A stretch of 64,000 nucleotides of DNA. Origin: CAMEON01 sp045531965 (lineage in GTDB: Bacteria; Bacillota; Clostridia; Oscillospirales; CAG-272). Within the stretch, counting starts at the first letter, position 1. Each line of letters opens with the position of its first letter. The stretch covers positions 3,289 to 67,288 of the forward strand of contig JAZSFA010000071.1 in the NCBI GenBank assembly GCA_045531965.1, written 5' to 3'. The notes under the pieces are model-generated. The model ran no database searches and was not told the DNA's origin. It worked only from the letters and a program-made list of their open reading frames with translations. Below are positions 25,300 through 34,138 of the stretch, one piece after another. The translations under genes and the position numbers were made by a program.

Positions 25300-25328
25300 A
25301 CGCGGAGAGGTGAATTGCCTCTCCGCGT
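25300..25328 (+). terminator. Intrinsic terminator of ftsK/spoIIIE
   Basis: ACGCGGAGAGG (25300-25310) pairs perfectly with CCTCTCCGCGT (25318-25328), then a T-rich tail. Confidence 0.88.
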
Positions 25329-25401
25329 TTGTGTTTTGCCTAAAAAATAGTACCGTTTCATGGTTATAGTGCTGAAATTGAAAACAAACAAAAGATTTCG
25401 C

Positions 25402-25430
25402 TTGACAGTCCGATGACCGTGTGATATAAT
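25402..25430 (+). promoter_or_regulatory. Promoter of the MoxR-DUF58 operon
   Basis: TTGACA at 25402-25407 and TATAAT at 25425-25430, spacer 17 bp. Confidence 0.88.
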
Positions 25431-25476
25431 AAAATCATAGTAAATGGCGTAAGTGTACGCCTCAAGGAGGTATATC

Positions 25477-26430
25477 ATGAACACCCCCCATAAGACCCAA
25501 ACCCTCACCCAAAAACTGACCGATAATATCAGCCGTGTTTTATATGGCAAAGAAGCGGTTATCAAAACATTTCTCTGTGCCTTTTTCAGCGGCGGTCACG
25601 TTCTCTTGGAGGACGTTCCGGGTACGGGTAAGACCAGCCTGGTACGCGCCCTGGCCGATTCCTTCGGCGGTGACTACAAGCGCGTGCAGTTTACCCCTGA
25701 CCTGCTCCCCTCAGATATCACGGGTATCAATTACTACCGTCAGCACACCGGGGAGTTCTCCCTCCGTAAAGGCCCCGTCTTTACCAATCTGTTTTTGGCG
25801 GACGAGATCAACCGCGCCACCCCCCGTACCCAATCCGCGCTGCTTGAGTGTATGGAGGAGCGGCAGGTGACCATCGATGGAGAGACTCTGCCCCTTTCGG
25901 ATGTTTTTATGGTTATGGCGACCATGAATCCCTTGGAGTTTCAAGGCACATTCCCCCTACCCGAGGCGCAGGTGGACAGATTCATGATGAAGCTGCATCT
26001 GGGCTATCCCGATCTGGCGGGGGAGACCCGCATCGTGGATAAGATCTGTACCGGCAACAAAGGAGATGCGGTTGAAACCGTTGCTAACATAGAGGACGTC
26101 CGTGCCGCGCGCGCTGAAATAGAGCAGGTACATATCAGTCCCGCCGTGGCAGACTACATGGTGCGCCTGATCCGTGCCACCCGAGAACATGAGAAGATCA
26201 AATTGGGCGTCAGCCCCCGCGGCGTGGTGGCTATGACCCGTGCCGTCCGTGCCTTTGCGGCTATGGAGGGGCGTGATCACGTTCTGCCCGATGATGTCAA
26301 AGCATTGGCGATTCCCGTATTGTCCCATCGAATCATCACCCGCACCGGCAGCAGCCTCCAGCTCTCTCAGTCCGGCGAGGCATTGATCGAATATATGCTG
26401 ACCAAGGTGCCTGTCGTCCTCGAAAAGTGA
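25477..26430 (+). CDS. MoxR family AAA+ ATPase
   Basis: A 317-residue AAA+ ATPase of the MoxR/RavA class, which act as chaperones for assembly or activation of partner proteins with von Willebrand or DUF58 domains. Walker A is VPGTGKTS (about residues 46-53), Walker B LFLADEINRA, followed by sensor 1 MATMNP. The start at 25477 has AAGGAGG six bases upstream; a longer in-frame start at 25453 would include this ribosome site and is rejected. It is the first gene of an operon with DUF58 and a polytopic membrane protein, the usual genetic partners. Confidence 0.93.
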   Translation: MNTPHKTQTLTQKLTDNISRVLYGKEAVIKTFLCAFFSGGHVLLEDVPGTGKTSLVRALADSFGGDYKRVQFTPDLLPSDITGINYYRQHTGEFSLRKGPVFTNLFLADEINRATPRTQSALLECMEERQVTIDGETLPLSDVFMVMATMNPLEFQGTFPLPEAQVDRFMMKLHLGYPDLAGETRIVDKICTGNKGDAVETVANIEDVRAARAEIEQVHISPAVADYMVRLIRATREHEKIKLGVSPRGVVAMTRAVRAFAAMEGRDHVLPDDVKALAIPVLSHRIITRTGSSLQLSQSGEALIEYMLTKVPVVLEK

Positions 26431-26440
26431 GGAGGAGGGT

Positions 26441-27673
26441 ATGAGTTGGTTCGTTATAGCCTTTCTCCTGGCGTTTACCATGGTGTACTTTCTGCAAAGA
26501 AAGCGTTGGCGTGCTGTCGTGGAGAACGAGCTTTCTTACCGATTTGAATTCAGCACGGATGAAGTGTTTGCGGGAGAATATTTGTATCTTGATCAGGTTG
26601 TGATCAACAACAGCGACCGCTCCATTTCCTTTTTGAAGATGGAAACCCTGCTTCCCGAGGGGCTCAAAGTGGTATTGGCTGCCGAGGATGGAAAAGGAAG
26701 GGATGAAACCGTGCAATCGGTGCAGAGCGTGTTTCTTCTGCCACCTCATGGACAGGTCTCCCGCCGCTGGCGTATTGTCGCGGAGGTGCGCGGGCATTAT
26801 ACCGCACAAACCGTGCAGATGCACGTTATTTCCCATGATGCCATCGGTATGAGTACCTATTCCATGCGAATGCAACCCGAGGCATCGGTGAAAGACCGCT
26901 TGACCGTGTTGCCCATCGCCGCTGAATGGTTGACACAAATGGCACTGTCTCCCTCCTTTGCGGGAGAGCGTACGACTTCAAAGGGACTGGTACAGGATCC
27001 CATGTCCATCTGCGGCGTTCGCGAGTATGAGCCGTTTGATCCCCTCAATACGGTAGACTGGAAACAGACCGCCCGACTGGGACGCATGATGGTCAAAAAG
27101 CTGGAAGTCCAGCAGAACGATAGTTACCATATCGTTTTGAATATGCAATCTGTCATTATTGAACCTGAGTTTCCTGAGATCAGCGCGCCTGCCTATGTGG
27201 AAAACTGTATTTCTTTGTGTGCCTCTCTTTTGGATAGCGCCATTCGCCGAAATATTCCTGTCCGCCTCATGGCGAACACCGAGCCTTGCGAGCTTTTGGG
27301 CGGCGGGCGTGTTCATGACGGGCCGCTCGGCTGTCATATCTTTGCCAGCGAGCAGTTTACCGATAAAAGCTCTGTCATGGAAGCTTACCGCATTCTTGCC
27401 AAACTGCCGATGAAGCTATCCCTTCCTACCGAGCGACTTCTTGAGGACATTATGGAGAATCCCTATCTGTATTCGCAGGGAGGTAATATCGTGTTTGTTA
27501 CGCCTTTTGTGGATCAGCGCATGGTCAATTTTCATCGAGCCATGGCAGATCAGGGGGTCAACGTGATCTTCTACGTGATGACATCTTATCAGAACGCGTT
27601 AACTCTGCCGCCCGAGATGGAAGCCTACTTCCGCTACAGTCATTGGAAGGGAGGTGTTGGATATGCGTCGTAA
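26441..27673 (+). CDS. DUF58 domain membrane-anchored protein
   Basis: A 410-residue protein with a single N-terminal membrane helix (about 2-19). A beta-rich region follows, and the DUF58 signature around residues 190-215 (GVREYEPFDP then NTVDWKQTARLG) is in a vWA-like C-terminal half. It starts 10 bases after the MoxR stop codon with GGAGGAGGG upstream. DUF58 proteins are nearly always encoded beside MoxR ATPases and are thought to be their clients at the membrane. The biological process is not known for this lineage. Confidence 0.9.
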   Translation: MSWFVIAFLLAFTMVYFLQRKRWRAVVENELSYRFEFSTDEVFAGEYLYLDQVVINNSDRSISFLKMETLLPEGLKVVLAAEDGKGRDETVQSVQSVFLLPPHGQVSRRWRIVAEVRGHYTAQTVQMHVISHDAIGMSTYSMRMQPEASVKDRLTVLPIAAEWLTQMALSPSFAGERTTSKGLVQDPMSICGVREYEPFDPLNTVDWKQTARLGRMMVKKLEVQQNDSYHIVLNMQSVIIEPEFPEISAPAYVENCISLCASLLDSAIRRNIPVRLMANTEPCELLGGGRVHDGPLGCHIFASEQFTDKSSVMEAYRILAKLPMKLSLPTERLLEDIMENPYLYSQGGNIVFVTPFVDQRMVNFHRAMADQGVNVIFYVMTSYQNALTLPPEMEAYFRYSHWKGGVGYAS

Positions 27674-29159
27674 AGGTGTTGCGCCGGCCCGATTGAAAAA
27701 GCCATCGCCTGCTAAGATGACAGGCTCTGTCAGATCGCGGATTACGGGACATAAACATATGCCCGCCACCGAAAAATGGCGGCGCCGTTGGCTGAAGCTC
27801 TACAAATTTCTTGCCTGCGTGGCGTTTTGCGCCATTATTATGCCTTATTTTGAAATTCTCGTGTCGATAGGCGCGGGACCGTACGCTACGGCTTTTACTT
27901 GGATCGCCTCCGCCCTGCTGTTTGCCGTAGGTTACGGGATTCATAAGGGAATTCGGTTTCTCTTTACCAAGGGCGATGAGGAGGAATTCAGCTTTTCCTT
28001 CGAAACTAAATGGCAGTTTTCGCCGCCCGCGATCATGATCCCTTCTCTTATTTTGGGGGCGGTGGCAGCCATTGCTTTCAGCTTTGTTTCGGGACAGATA
28101 TTGGAAACGTTGCTCTATCCTTACTATAATGCCGAAGTGGGCTTCCCACTCATGATGATTGCCTGTGTTGTTGCTTCGGTTCTTGGCAATCTTTTGGTTC
28201 CCTTCCAGTTCCATCAGCTCTGTTCTCTGAGAACATTGATCGAATGTTTGTTTGCTCTGGGTGTACCTTTTGGTATTGCTACTTGGTGGGGAAACGGCGT
28301 CAACGGACTATTTGTTGCGTGTGTGCTGGTCTATGCCCTGTGCCTGTTCGTGCTAATGAACCAAGAATATGTGATCAAGCCCTCTTATAGTTCCAAGACC
28401 TGCTATGCTACCAAAGAATTGCGCCTTTACGGTATGGGGAGAGCGGTAGGTTTGTGGCTGACGACGCTGCTGACTGCGATGGTTCTCCTCAGTCTTTTGG
28501 CGGTTTTGGTGATCCCTCTCCGCTTTTTCCTGACGCCAGATATGAGCTTGGTGTTGGATTTTCCTATCAAAGGTCTGCCCGGTTTGAATCTTATGCTGTT
28601 TTTTACGGGGCTTATCATCATCCCTGTACTGTCGGTGATGGGTATCCTGCGGTTTGTTCGTCCTCGCGGCTTGAAATACTGGGAGAAGATCATCGGGGAG
28701 CTTTTCAGAAAAATCATGGGCTTTTTCCTTCGCTTGCGCTTTTTCAAGAAAAAAGGAGCGGATGCTGATCTGGATTTCCGAGAAGTGGTAGGGGAGCGTC
28801 CAAAAAAGCAACACTACGTTGATACGGTGAGGGAACAAAAAACGGAGAGTACCGTCTTGCCGCGAGGCTACCGCGCGTTTCAGCGGCACATGAAAACGCT
28901 ATCGGATATAAACGAACGTTATCGCTTTGCCTATGAGGTGCTGATCACAGAACTGTATGACGCGCACATTGGTATCGCCAAACATCAGACCCCCTTGGAA
29001 ATGGCAGACGTAATCCGCCGCAAGACCAATATCACCGAGATGGATCACTTGACAGCGACCTTTGCCAAGGTAACGTATGCTAAAGATGGCAAAGCGTCTC
29101 AAGGAGAATTGGATGTGATCTGTCGTATACTTGAGGATCGATGGGGACGGCAGGGTTAA
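27663..29159 (+). CDS. Polytopic membrane protein with DUF4129-like C-terminus
   Basis: A 498-residue protein. A basic N-terminus of about 45 residues precedes roughly eight membrane helices up to about residue 350 and a cytoplasmic C-terminal domain of about 110 residues. That tail (RYRFAYEVLITEL and QTPLEMADVIRR) resembles the DUF4129 tail seen in the third gene of MoxR-DUF58 operons, often on a transglutaminase protein; no transglutaminase Cys-His-Asp domain is visible here. The ATG at 27663 is chosen because GGGAGGTG lies just upstream. It overlaps the DUF58 gene by 11 bases, so the operon is tightly coupled. Confidence 0.8.
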   Translation: MRRKGVAPARLKKPSPAKMTGSVRSRITGHKHMPATEKWRRRWLKLYKFLACVAFCAIIMPYFEILVSIGAGPYATAFTWIASALLFAVGYGIHKGIRFLFTKGDEEEFSFSFETKWQFSPPAIMIPSLILGAVAAIAFSFVSGQILETLLYPYYNAEVGFPLMMIACVVASVLGNLLVPFQFHQLCSLRTLIECLFALGVPFGIATWWGNGVNGLFVACVLVYALCLFVLMNQEYVIKPSYSSKTCYATKELRLYGMGRAVGLWLTTLLTAMVLLSLLAVLVIPLRFFLTPDMSLVLDFPIKGLPGLNLMLFFTGLIIIPVLSVMGILRFVRPRGLKYWEKIIGELFRKIMGFFLRLRFFKKKGADADLDFREVVGERPKKQHYVDTVREQKTESTVLPRGYRAFQRHMKTLSDINERYRFAYEVLITELYDAHIGIAKHQTPLEMADVIRRKTNITEMDHLTATFAKVTYAKDGKASQGELDVICRILEDRWGRQG

Positions 29160-29160
29160 G

Positions 29161-29190
29161 TTAACAAACGGTTCATGAACCGTTTGTTAA
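29161..29190. promoter_or_regulatory. Perfect 30-bp palindrome near a promoter, possible operator
   Basis: TTAACAAACGGTTC (29161-29174), AT, then GAACCGTTTGTTAA (29177-29190): 14 bp on each side with no mismatch. No T run follows, so it is a poor terminator. TATAAT at 29209-29214 lies where a -10 box for the 29275 gene is expected, and the matching -35 position falls on the edge of the palindrome. It may be a repressor site or a weak terminator for the operon ending at 29159. Confidence 0.6.
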
Positions 29191-29274
29191 TACTCCACAT
29201 GTTGGTGGTATAATATACCCAAACCGCACGTTGATTCTGTCAACGACGCGATCAATCGCAAAGGAGAGATAACC

Positions 29275-30732
29275 ATGAAAAAAGTTTTTGTAGCAATTTT
29301 GGTTTTGTCGATGCTTTTGTCTTTGGCAATGGTGGGTACTTCCGCTCTGTCTTCCAACGTGGATGCTTCTACCTGGTCTACTGTGGAGCTTAAAGCGTTG
29401 TACGTTCAGTCCGGGTTGGATATCTACTCGGATCTTGATGACGATTATTTCGAGTATTGGTGGGAGGATGAAGTGCCCGAGTCTGATGGCGACTGGCTTC
29501 AGGCTTGTACCATCAATATGCGTGGCTTTGCCATGTCCACCGACGGTCGCTATCTGTACATGGGTACCCTGAACGGCGGTACCGGTATCCGCGGCGTCGT
29601 GGTTTTCGACACACAGAAGTGTGTGGTCACCGATCTTTACTATCACTATGACGGCGAGGAAGCCGGTCTGCCCGGTTCTCCCTACTCTTATGCCAAGGGT
29701 ATCGCTGCCGATGATCGCGGCTATGTGTACGTAGGCTTTGCTTTCTCCCAAAACTACAACCTCGTTAACCTTGGTATTGCCAAGCAGCTGGAGGACGGTA
29801 CGCTGGAGGAGGTCGCGCTGGAGGCAGCCTATGAGTTTGGCGATCCCGGCGACCAGGGCGGCATCCACGTGGGTGTCAATGGTGTTGACGTGGTCAAGCT
29901 TGGCGACAACTACTACTGCTATGTGATGGTCAACTATGATTACGATGCGCTCTACTGTTTTGACGTGACCGATCCCGCCAACCCCAAGTTGAACAAGGAT
30001 TTCGGCGATAACGGTCTCATTAACTTCAGCGACGACGCTAACCCCGTCAAGGCTGACGGCTTTACCCTCAAGGAGGGTCAATATATGGACGTTGACGATG
30101 ACGGTACCATTTGGTTGGTGGTCAATGCCAACGAAGGTAAGGACGGCATTATGAAGATCGCACCCGACGGCTCTGCTTGTGCCGATGTCGTTGAGCTTTC
30201 CGGCGTATACTCTGTGGAGCATGAAGGCGGTTTCCTTCTGTGCGGTCTCAAGAGCGGTGCCTCTGTGGAGGTGTTGGATGATGCGTCCTATGAGAAGCTG
30301 GCATCCATTCCTCTGACTGCCGAGTATGGCGACCGTGTTGTACGTATGCTCGTGATCAACGACGTGCTGTTCGTCGCCGATGCCGGTTCGGATACCACCA
30401 ACTTTAACGCGGTCCATGCGGGGGCGCTATCCGCTGATGGTCAGGCATTCTTGGATTCTTTGGTAGAGAATATGGCAAAGTGGGGCGAGGAAGCCACCGA
30501 AGCGCCTACCGAGGAAGCTACCGAAGCACCTGTGGATGCAACTGAAGCTCCCGTGGATGAAACAAAGACTCCTGCAGATGAGACCGAAGCGCCCACGGAT
30601 GCTGCTACCAAGGCGCCCTCCAACGAGGTCACCGAGCCCGCTGTTGAGAAAGGTTGCTCTTCTGTGATGGGTGCAAGTGCCGCGCTGATCATGATGGCTG
30701 TGGCAGCTGCCTTCATTCGCAAGAAGGACTGA
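29275..30732 (+). CDS. Secreted, membrane-anchored propeller-like surface protein
   Basis: A 485-residue exported protein. The signal peptide (residues 1-25) precedes a domain of about 370 residues with repeated beta-strand units of the YLYMGTLNGGTGIRGVVVFD kind, suggesting a beta-propeller. A Thr/Glu/Ala/Pro stalk of about 60 residues (TEAPTEEATEAP type) follows, then a C-terminal helix beginning with GCSSVMG and ending RKKD. The tail looks like a membrane anchor or sorting signal with a conserved Cys. No enzyme motif is visible. AAGGAGA precedes the ATG. Monocistronic, with a strong terminator. Confidence 0.8.
   Translation: MKKVFVAILVLSMLLSLAMVGTSALSSNVDASTWSTVELKALYVQSGLDIYSDLDDDYFEYWWEDEVPESDGDWLQACTINMRGFAMSTDGRYLYMGTLNGGTGIRGVVVFDTQKCVVTDLYYHYDGEEAGLPGSPYSYAKGIAADDRGYVYVGFAFSQNYNLVNLGIAKQLEDGTLEEVALEAAYEFGDPGDQGGIHVGVNGVDVVKLGDNYYCYVMVNYDYDALYCFDVTDPANPKLNKDFGDNGLINFSDDANPVKADGFTLKEGQYMDVDDDGTIWLVVNANEGKDGIMKIAPDGSACADVVELSGVYSVEHEGGFLLCGLKSGASVEVLDDASYEKLASIPLTAEYGDRVVRMLVINDVLFVADAGSDTTNFNAVHAGALSADGQAFLDSLVENMAKWGEEATEAPTEEATEAPVDATEAPVDETKTPADETEAPTDAATKAPSNEVTEPAVEKGCSSVMGASAALIMMAVAAAFIRKKD
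30491..30640 (+). repeat. Degenerate Thr/Pro/Glu-rich coding repeats
   Basis: Imperfect 12-24 base repeats encoding ACCGAAGCNCC-type units (TEAP) form the stalk of the surface protein at 29275. Similar units occur at 53100-53175. Confidence 0.7.
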
Positions 30733-30763
30733 TTTTTGCTTGCCAAATGTTGCATAATTATTC

Positions 30764-30802
30764 AAAACGGCGTGGAAATCTTCGGGTTTCCACGCCGTTT
30801 TT
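30764..30802 (+). terminator. Intrinsic terminator of surface protein gene
   Basis: AAAACGGCGTGGAAA (30764-30778) pairs with TTTCCACGCCGTTTT (30787-30801), followed by T. Confidence 0.93.
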
Positions 30803-30904
30803 ATCGAAAAATAAAAAAATATTTAATTCGTGTTCATAATCATGCTGTATAATGAACGATATCTATGATTGGCATGACGATTTCTCGTTCGAAAGGAACG
30901 GTAT

Positions 30905-31762
30905 ATGTATAACAAAAAACTATTTCTTGATATGGATCTTTATAGCCTTCTCATGCTGGTAGGCGTGTTGGCTTGCCTGATCTTCATCCGCGTTCTTTCG
31001 GATCGCAGGAAGATGCGGGCTACTTGGCAGAACCTGGTGCTGTTCAATGCCGTGTTTGCTGTGCTTTTGGGATATGGTGGTGCCGTTTTGTTCCAAGCGT
31101 TTTATAATTTCATGGACACAGGTGTGTTCGAGATTGTGGAAAACACAGGTGCTACCTTCTATGGCGGGCTTATCGGCGGCACCGCGATGTTCATCATCAT
31201 TTATTTTGTCGCCGGACATTTCTTGTTTAAAGACGGATATCACAAAACGCATTTTCGGGCTGTTTCGGATTTGGCTGTGCCTTGCATCACGGTAGCGCAC
31301 GGCTTTGGACGCCTCGGCTGTCTGATGGCGGGGTGCTGTCATGGCGCGCGCACAGATGCCTGGTACGGTGTGGCTATGGACATCCCCGATGACGGCACAC
31401 ACGAGCTGGTCAAGGTCATTCCCGTGCAGCTGTACGAGGCGATCTTTCTGCTCGCGTTAGCAGTCCTGACCTTCATGCTCTTTATGAAAGGGAAGAAGTA
31501 TCTCATGCCTGCCTATATGGTTTCTTATGGCATTTGGCGATTCATTGCCGAGTATCTCCGCGCGGATGACCGCGGTGCCACGGTGGTGGACTTCCTGTCA
31601 CCCTCCCAGCTGATCTCGGTGCTTTTGATCTCGGGTGGCTTTGTTCTGCTTGCCATCGAGCTTTATTTGGATCATAAAAAAGCAAAGACCCTTCCTGTGC
31701 CTGCCGATAAATCCGAGGAAGACGCGCCGTCGGATGACGTGGCAGAAGAGACCGAGGTGTGA
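30905..31762 (+). CDS. Lgt-like membrane protein with altered active-site motif
   Basis: A 285-residue polytopic protein related to prolipoprotein diacylglyceryl transferase. The Lgt framework is recognisable: TFYGGLIGG, then HGFGRLGCLMAGCCHG (starting at His132), and PVQLYEA. In E. coli Lgt the first of these carries an essential His (SFHGGLIG), which is Tyr here. The Asn and Glu of GRxGNFxNGE are both Cys here. The arginine of GR is kept. This variant group with Cys is probably not a standard Lgt. The C-terminus is acidic. A CPBP-type protease gene starts two bases after the stop codon, implying a shared process. Confidence 0.75.
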   Translation: MYNKKLFLDMDLYSLLMLVGVLACLIFIRVLSDRRKMRATWQNLVLFNAVFAVLLGYGGAVLFQAFYNFMDTGVFEIVENTGATFYGGLIGGTAMFIIIYFVAGHFLFKDGYHKTHFRAVSDLAVPCITVAHGFGRLGCLMAGCCHGARTDAWYGVAMDIPDDGTHELVKVIPVQLYEAIFLLALAVLTFMLFMKGKKYLMPAYMVSYGIWRFIAEYLRADDRGATVVDFLSPSQLISVLLISGGFVLLAIELYLDHKKAKTLPVPADKSEEDAPSDDVAEETEV

Positions 31763-31763
31763 T

Positions 31764-32615
31764 ATGCGGGATCCCATGTCTTCACCCGCATCCTCTCCCG
31801 ATCCGACCACAACGGCTCCAAAACGGGACGTTCCCCGTTTGGTGGCAACCGCACTGACCTTTGTGGGTGTTGGTGTTTTGCTGTATTTTGAGGTGTTCAA
31901 GCCTGTTTTATCGGAAGATCCGACGCTGCAACGGCTATACACCATGACAGCCACCCGCGGCGTTGGTGCTGTCGTGTTTCTGGCGATTCTGCTCTCTATG
32001 GGATACCGCGTAATGAACCCGGTACGAAAACCTTTTGGGAAGGCTTTGCTGTTTTGTATCCCCGCGTTTATGGTGGTGGTGAACAATATGCCGATTTTGT
32101 CCATGATCAGCGGAGACGCGTACTTCGTTCATAGCGAACCTTGGTATCTGCTTTGGTTTGGACTGGAGTGCCTTGCCATTGGACTTTTTGAAGAAACCGC
32201 TTTTCGCGGCGTTGCGTTGCTGCTCATTGCCGAAAAGAGGCGCGACACCAAAAAGGGGCTTTTCATGAGTATTGTGCTGTCGTCGGCGGTGTTTGGTATC
32301 ATCCATCTCGCCAATATTCTGGCAGGTGCCTCTCCCGGTGCTGTGTTCCTCCAGATCGGCTATTCCTTCTTGATTGGCGCGATGTGTTCGGTGGTGCTGT
32401 TCAAGACCGCCAACATCTGGCTTTGTGTGATTTTGCACGCGGTTTATGATTTCAGCGGCAATCTGATGCCAACGTTGGGAGCCGGATCTTGGTGGGACGC
32501 GCCTACAGTGATCATTACCGCCGTGTTGGCGGTGGCAACCACGGCGTTCTACGTGATCATGTTTATTAAAATGGATCCCAAGGAAACCGAACGCTTGTAT
32601 CGGTCAAATGAGTAA
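31764..32615 (+). CDS. CPBP family intramembrane metalloprotease
   Basis: A 283-residue membrane protein with about seven helices. It holds the CPBP motifs EETAFR, FGIIHLAN and HAVYDFSG in the right order. The ATG at 31764 lies two bases after the stop of the Lgt-like gene with GAGGTG as ribosome site, so both are translated from one message. The longer in-frame extension upstream overlaps the Lgt-like gene and is rejected. It is the second CPBP protein in the window; the two are not close copies. Confidence 0.87.
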   Translation: MRDPMSSPASSPDPTTTAPKRDVPRLVATALTFVGVGVLLYFEVFKPVLSEDPTLQRLYTMTATRGVGAVVFLAILLSMGYRVMNPVRKPFGKALLFCIPAFMVVVNNMPILSMISGDAYFVHSEPWYLLWFGLECLAIGLFEETAFRGVALLLIAEKRRDTKKGLFMSIVLSSAVFGIIHLANILAGASPGAVFLQIGYSFLIGAMCSVVLFKTANIWLCVILHAVYDFSGNLMPTLGAGSWWDAPTVIITAVLAVATTAFYVIMFIKMDPKETERLYRSNE

Positions 32616-32648
32616 GTATAAAATTTATCATAAAAGAAAGGCTAACCC

Positions 32649-33959
32649 ATGGAAAATCGTTACTATCAACCCGAGTTCGAAACCATGCCTCTTGAGGAGA
32701 TGCGAAAACTGCAGTCCGAGAAGCTGGTCAAGCAAGTCAAGCACGTCTATGACAATGTCCCTTATTACCGAGAACTAATGGATAAAAAGGGTGTGTCTCC
32801 CGATGACATCAAGGGAATTGAAGATCTGTACAAACTGCCGTTTATTACTAAGGATGATCTGCGCGATCAATATCCCAACGGATTTCTTGCTGTTCCTCAG
32901 TCTCAATGCGTGCGTATCCAGTCTACTTCGGGTACGACGGGGCGCCGTGTGGTGGCATTCTATACCCAGCACGACGTTGATCTTTGGGAGGAATGCTGCG
33001 CTCGTGCGATTATGGCAGTGGGCGGGACTAACGAAGACGTTTGTCAGGTCGCTTACGGTTACGGTTTATTCACAGGCGGTCCCGGTCTTAACGGCGGCTC
33101 TCATAAAGTGGGATGCCTGACGTTGCCCATGTCCTCGGGTAATACCGAGCGTCAGATCCAGTTCATGATGGATCTGGGTGCGACCATCCTTTGCTGCACC
33201 CCTTCCTACGCCGCTTATATCGGCGAGTCTTTGAAGGAGCGTGGCTATAAGCCCGAGGATAACAAGCTGAAGGCGGGTATTTTTGGTGCTGAGCCTTGGA
33301 CGGAAGAGATGCGACGCGATATCGAAAAGTCCCTTGGTATCAAGGCATATGATATTTACGGTCTGACCGAGATCAGTGGTCCCGGCGTGTCCTTCGAATG
33401 CACCGCTCAGGCAGGTATGCATATCAACGAGGACCACTTCCTCGCTGAGATCATTGATCCCGACACAGGCGAGGTTCTGCCCGAGGGCGAGAAGGGTGAG
33501 CTGGTTTTCACCTGCCTTGATAAGGAAGCCTTCCCCATGATGCGTTACCGTACCCGCGACATTTGCGTGCTGACCCGCGAAAAGTGTTCTTGCGGTCGTA
33601 CCCTTGTCCGCATGAGAAAGCCCATGGGACGTTCCGATGATATGTTGATCATTCGCGGTGTCAACGTGTTCCCCTCCCAGATCGAGACGGTTCTCTTGCA
33701 GGAGGGCTACGCCCCTAACTACTTTATCGAGGTGGATCGTGTGAACAATACCGACACGCTGGATATTTACGTTGAGTTGACAGAGGAACAGTTCTCGGAC
33801 ACCGTGAAAGCGGTGACCTCTGCCGAAAAGTCGCTGGCGAACGCCATTAAGACCATGCTGGGCATCAACCCCGCCGTCCATTTGGTGGCACCCAAGACCA
33901 TTGCCCGTTCCGAGGGCAAGGCTGTCCGTGTCAAGGACAAGAGAAAGCTGCATGATTAA
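32649..33959 (+). CDS. Phenylacetate-CoA ligase family protein
   Basis: A 436-residue adenylate-forming enzyme, full length for PaaK. The P-loop is STSGTTGRR (about residues 97-105). YGLTEISGPG and RYRTRDI are the adenylate-binding motifs, and the C-terminal lid contains GRSDDMLIIRGVNVFP. It would join an aryl acid such as phenylacetate or indoleacetate to CoA with ATP. In anaerobic Clostridia such genes usually sit with an ACT-domain gene, as here (34139), and often serve aromatic amino-acid fermentation with indolepyruvate oxidoreductase, whose genes are not in this window. Confidence 0.93.
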   Translation: MENRYYQPEFETMPLEEMRKLQSEKLVKQVKHVYDNVPYYRELMDKKGVSPDDIKGIEDLYKLPFITKDDLRDQYPNGFLAVPQSQCVRIQSTSGTTGRRVVAFYTQHDVDLWEECCARAIMAVGGTNEDVCQVAYGYGLFTGGPGLNGGSHKVGCLTLPMSSGNTERQIQFMMDLGATILCCTPSYAAYIGESLKERGYKPEDNKLKAGIFGAEPWTEEMRRDIEKSLGIKAYDIYGLTEISGPGVSFECTAQAGMHINEDHFLAEIIDPDTGEVLPEGEKGELVFTCLDKEAFPMMRYRTRDICVLTREKCSCGRTLVRMRKPMGRSDDMLIIRGVNVFPSQIETVLLQEGYAPNYFIEVDRVNNTDTLDIYVELTEEQFSDTVKAVTSAEKSLANAIKTMLGINPAVHLVAPKTIARSEGKAVRVKDKRKLHD

Positions 33960-33975
33960 GGGGAGGGAGGAGTAC

Positions 33976-34030
33976 ACAAGGGAAACTTTTGATAATCGTT
34001 CCCCTTGACCCCTCAAAACCTTTTAAAAAA
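33976..34030 (+). repeat. Dispersed palindromic repeat, copy C
   Basis: AAGGGAAAC (33978-33986) and GTTCCCCTT (33998-34006) flank a degenerate centre, followed by the tail GACCCCTCAAAACCTTTTAA. It lies between the paaK-like and ACT genes. It is more decayed than copies F, H and I. Confidence 0.75.
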
Positions 34031-34138
34031 GAGCAAGGACACTCATTAAAAGATCAAAAGCTATAGGTTTAGCGAATCCGTAGAGGAAGGAATTGCTCCT
34101 CTCGACAAAAATCACTTCGACTGAAAGGAAATAATATC

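Noticed and set aside
29161..29190. Reading the 30-bp palindrome as an insertion-sequence end
   Set aside because: No partner copy, no target duplication and no transposase nearby; a regulatory or terminator role is simpler.
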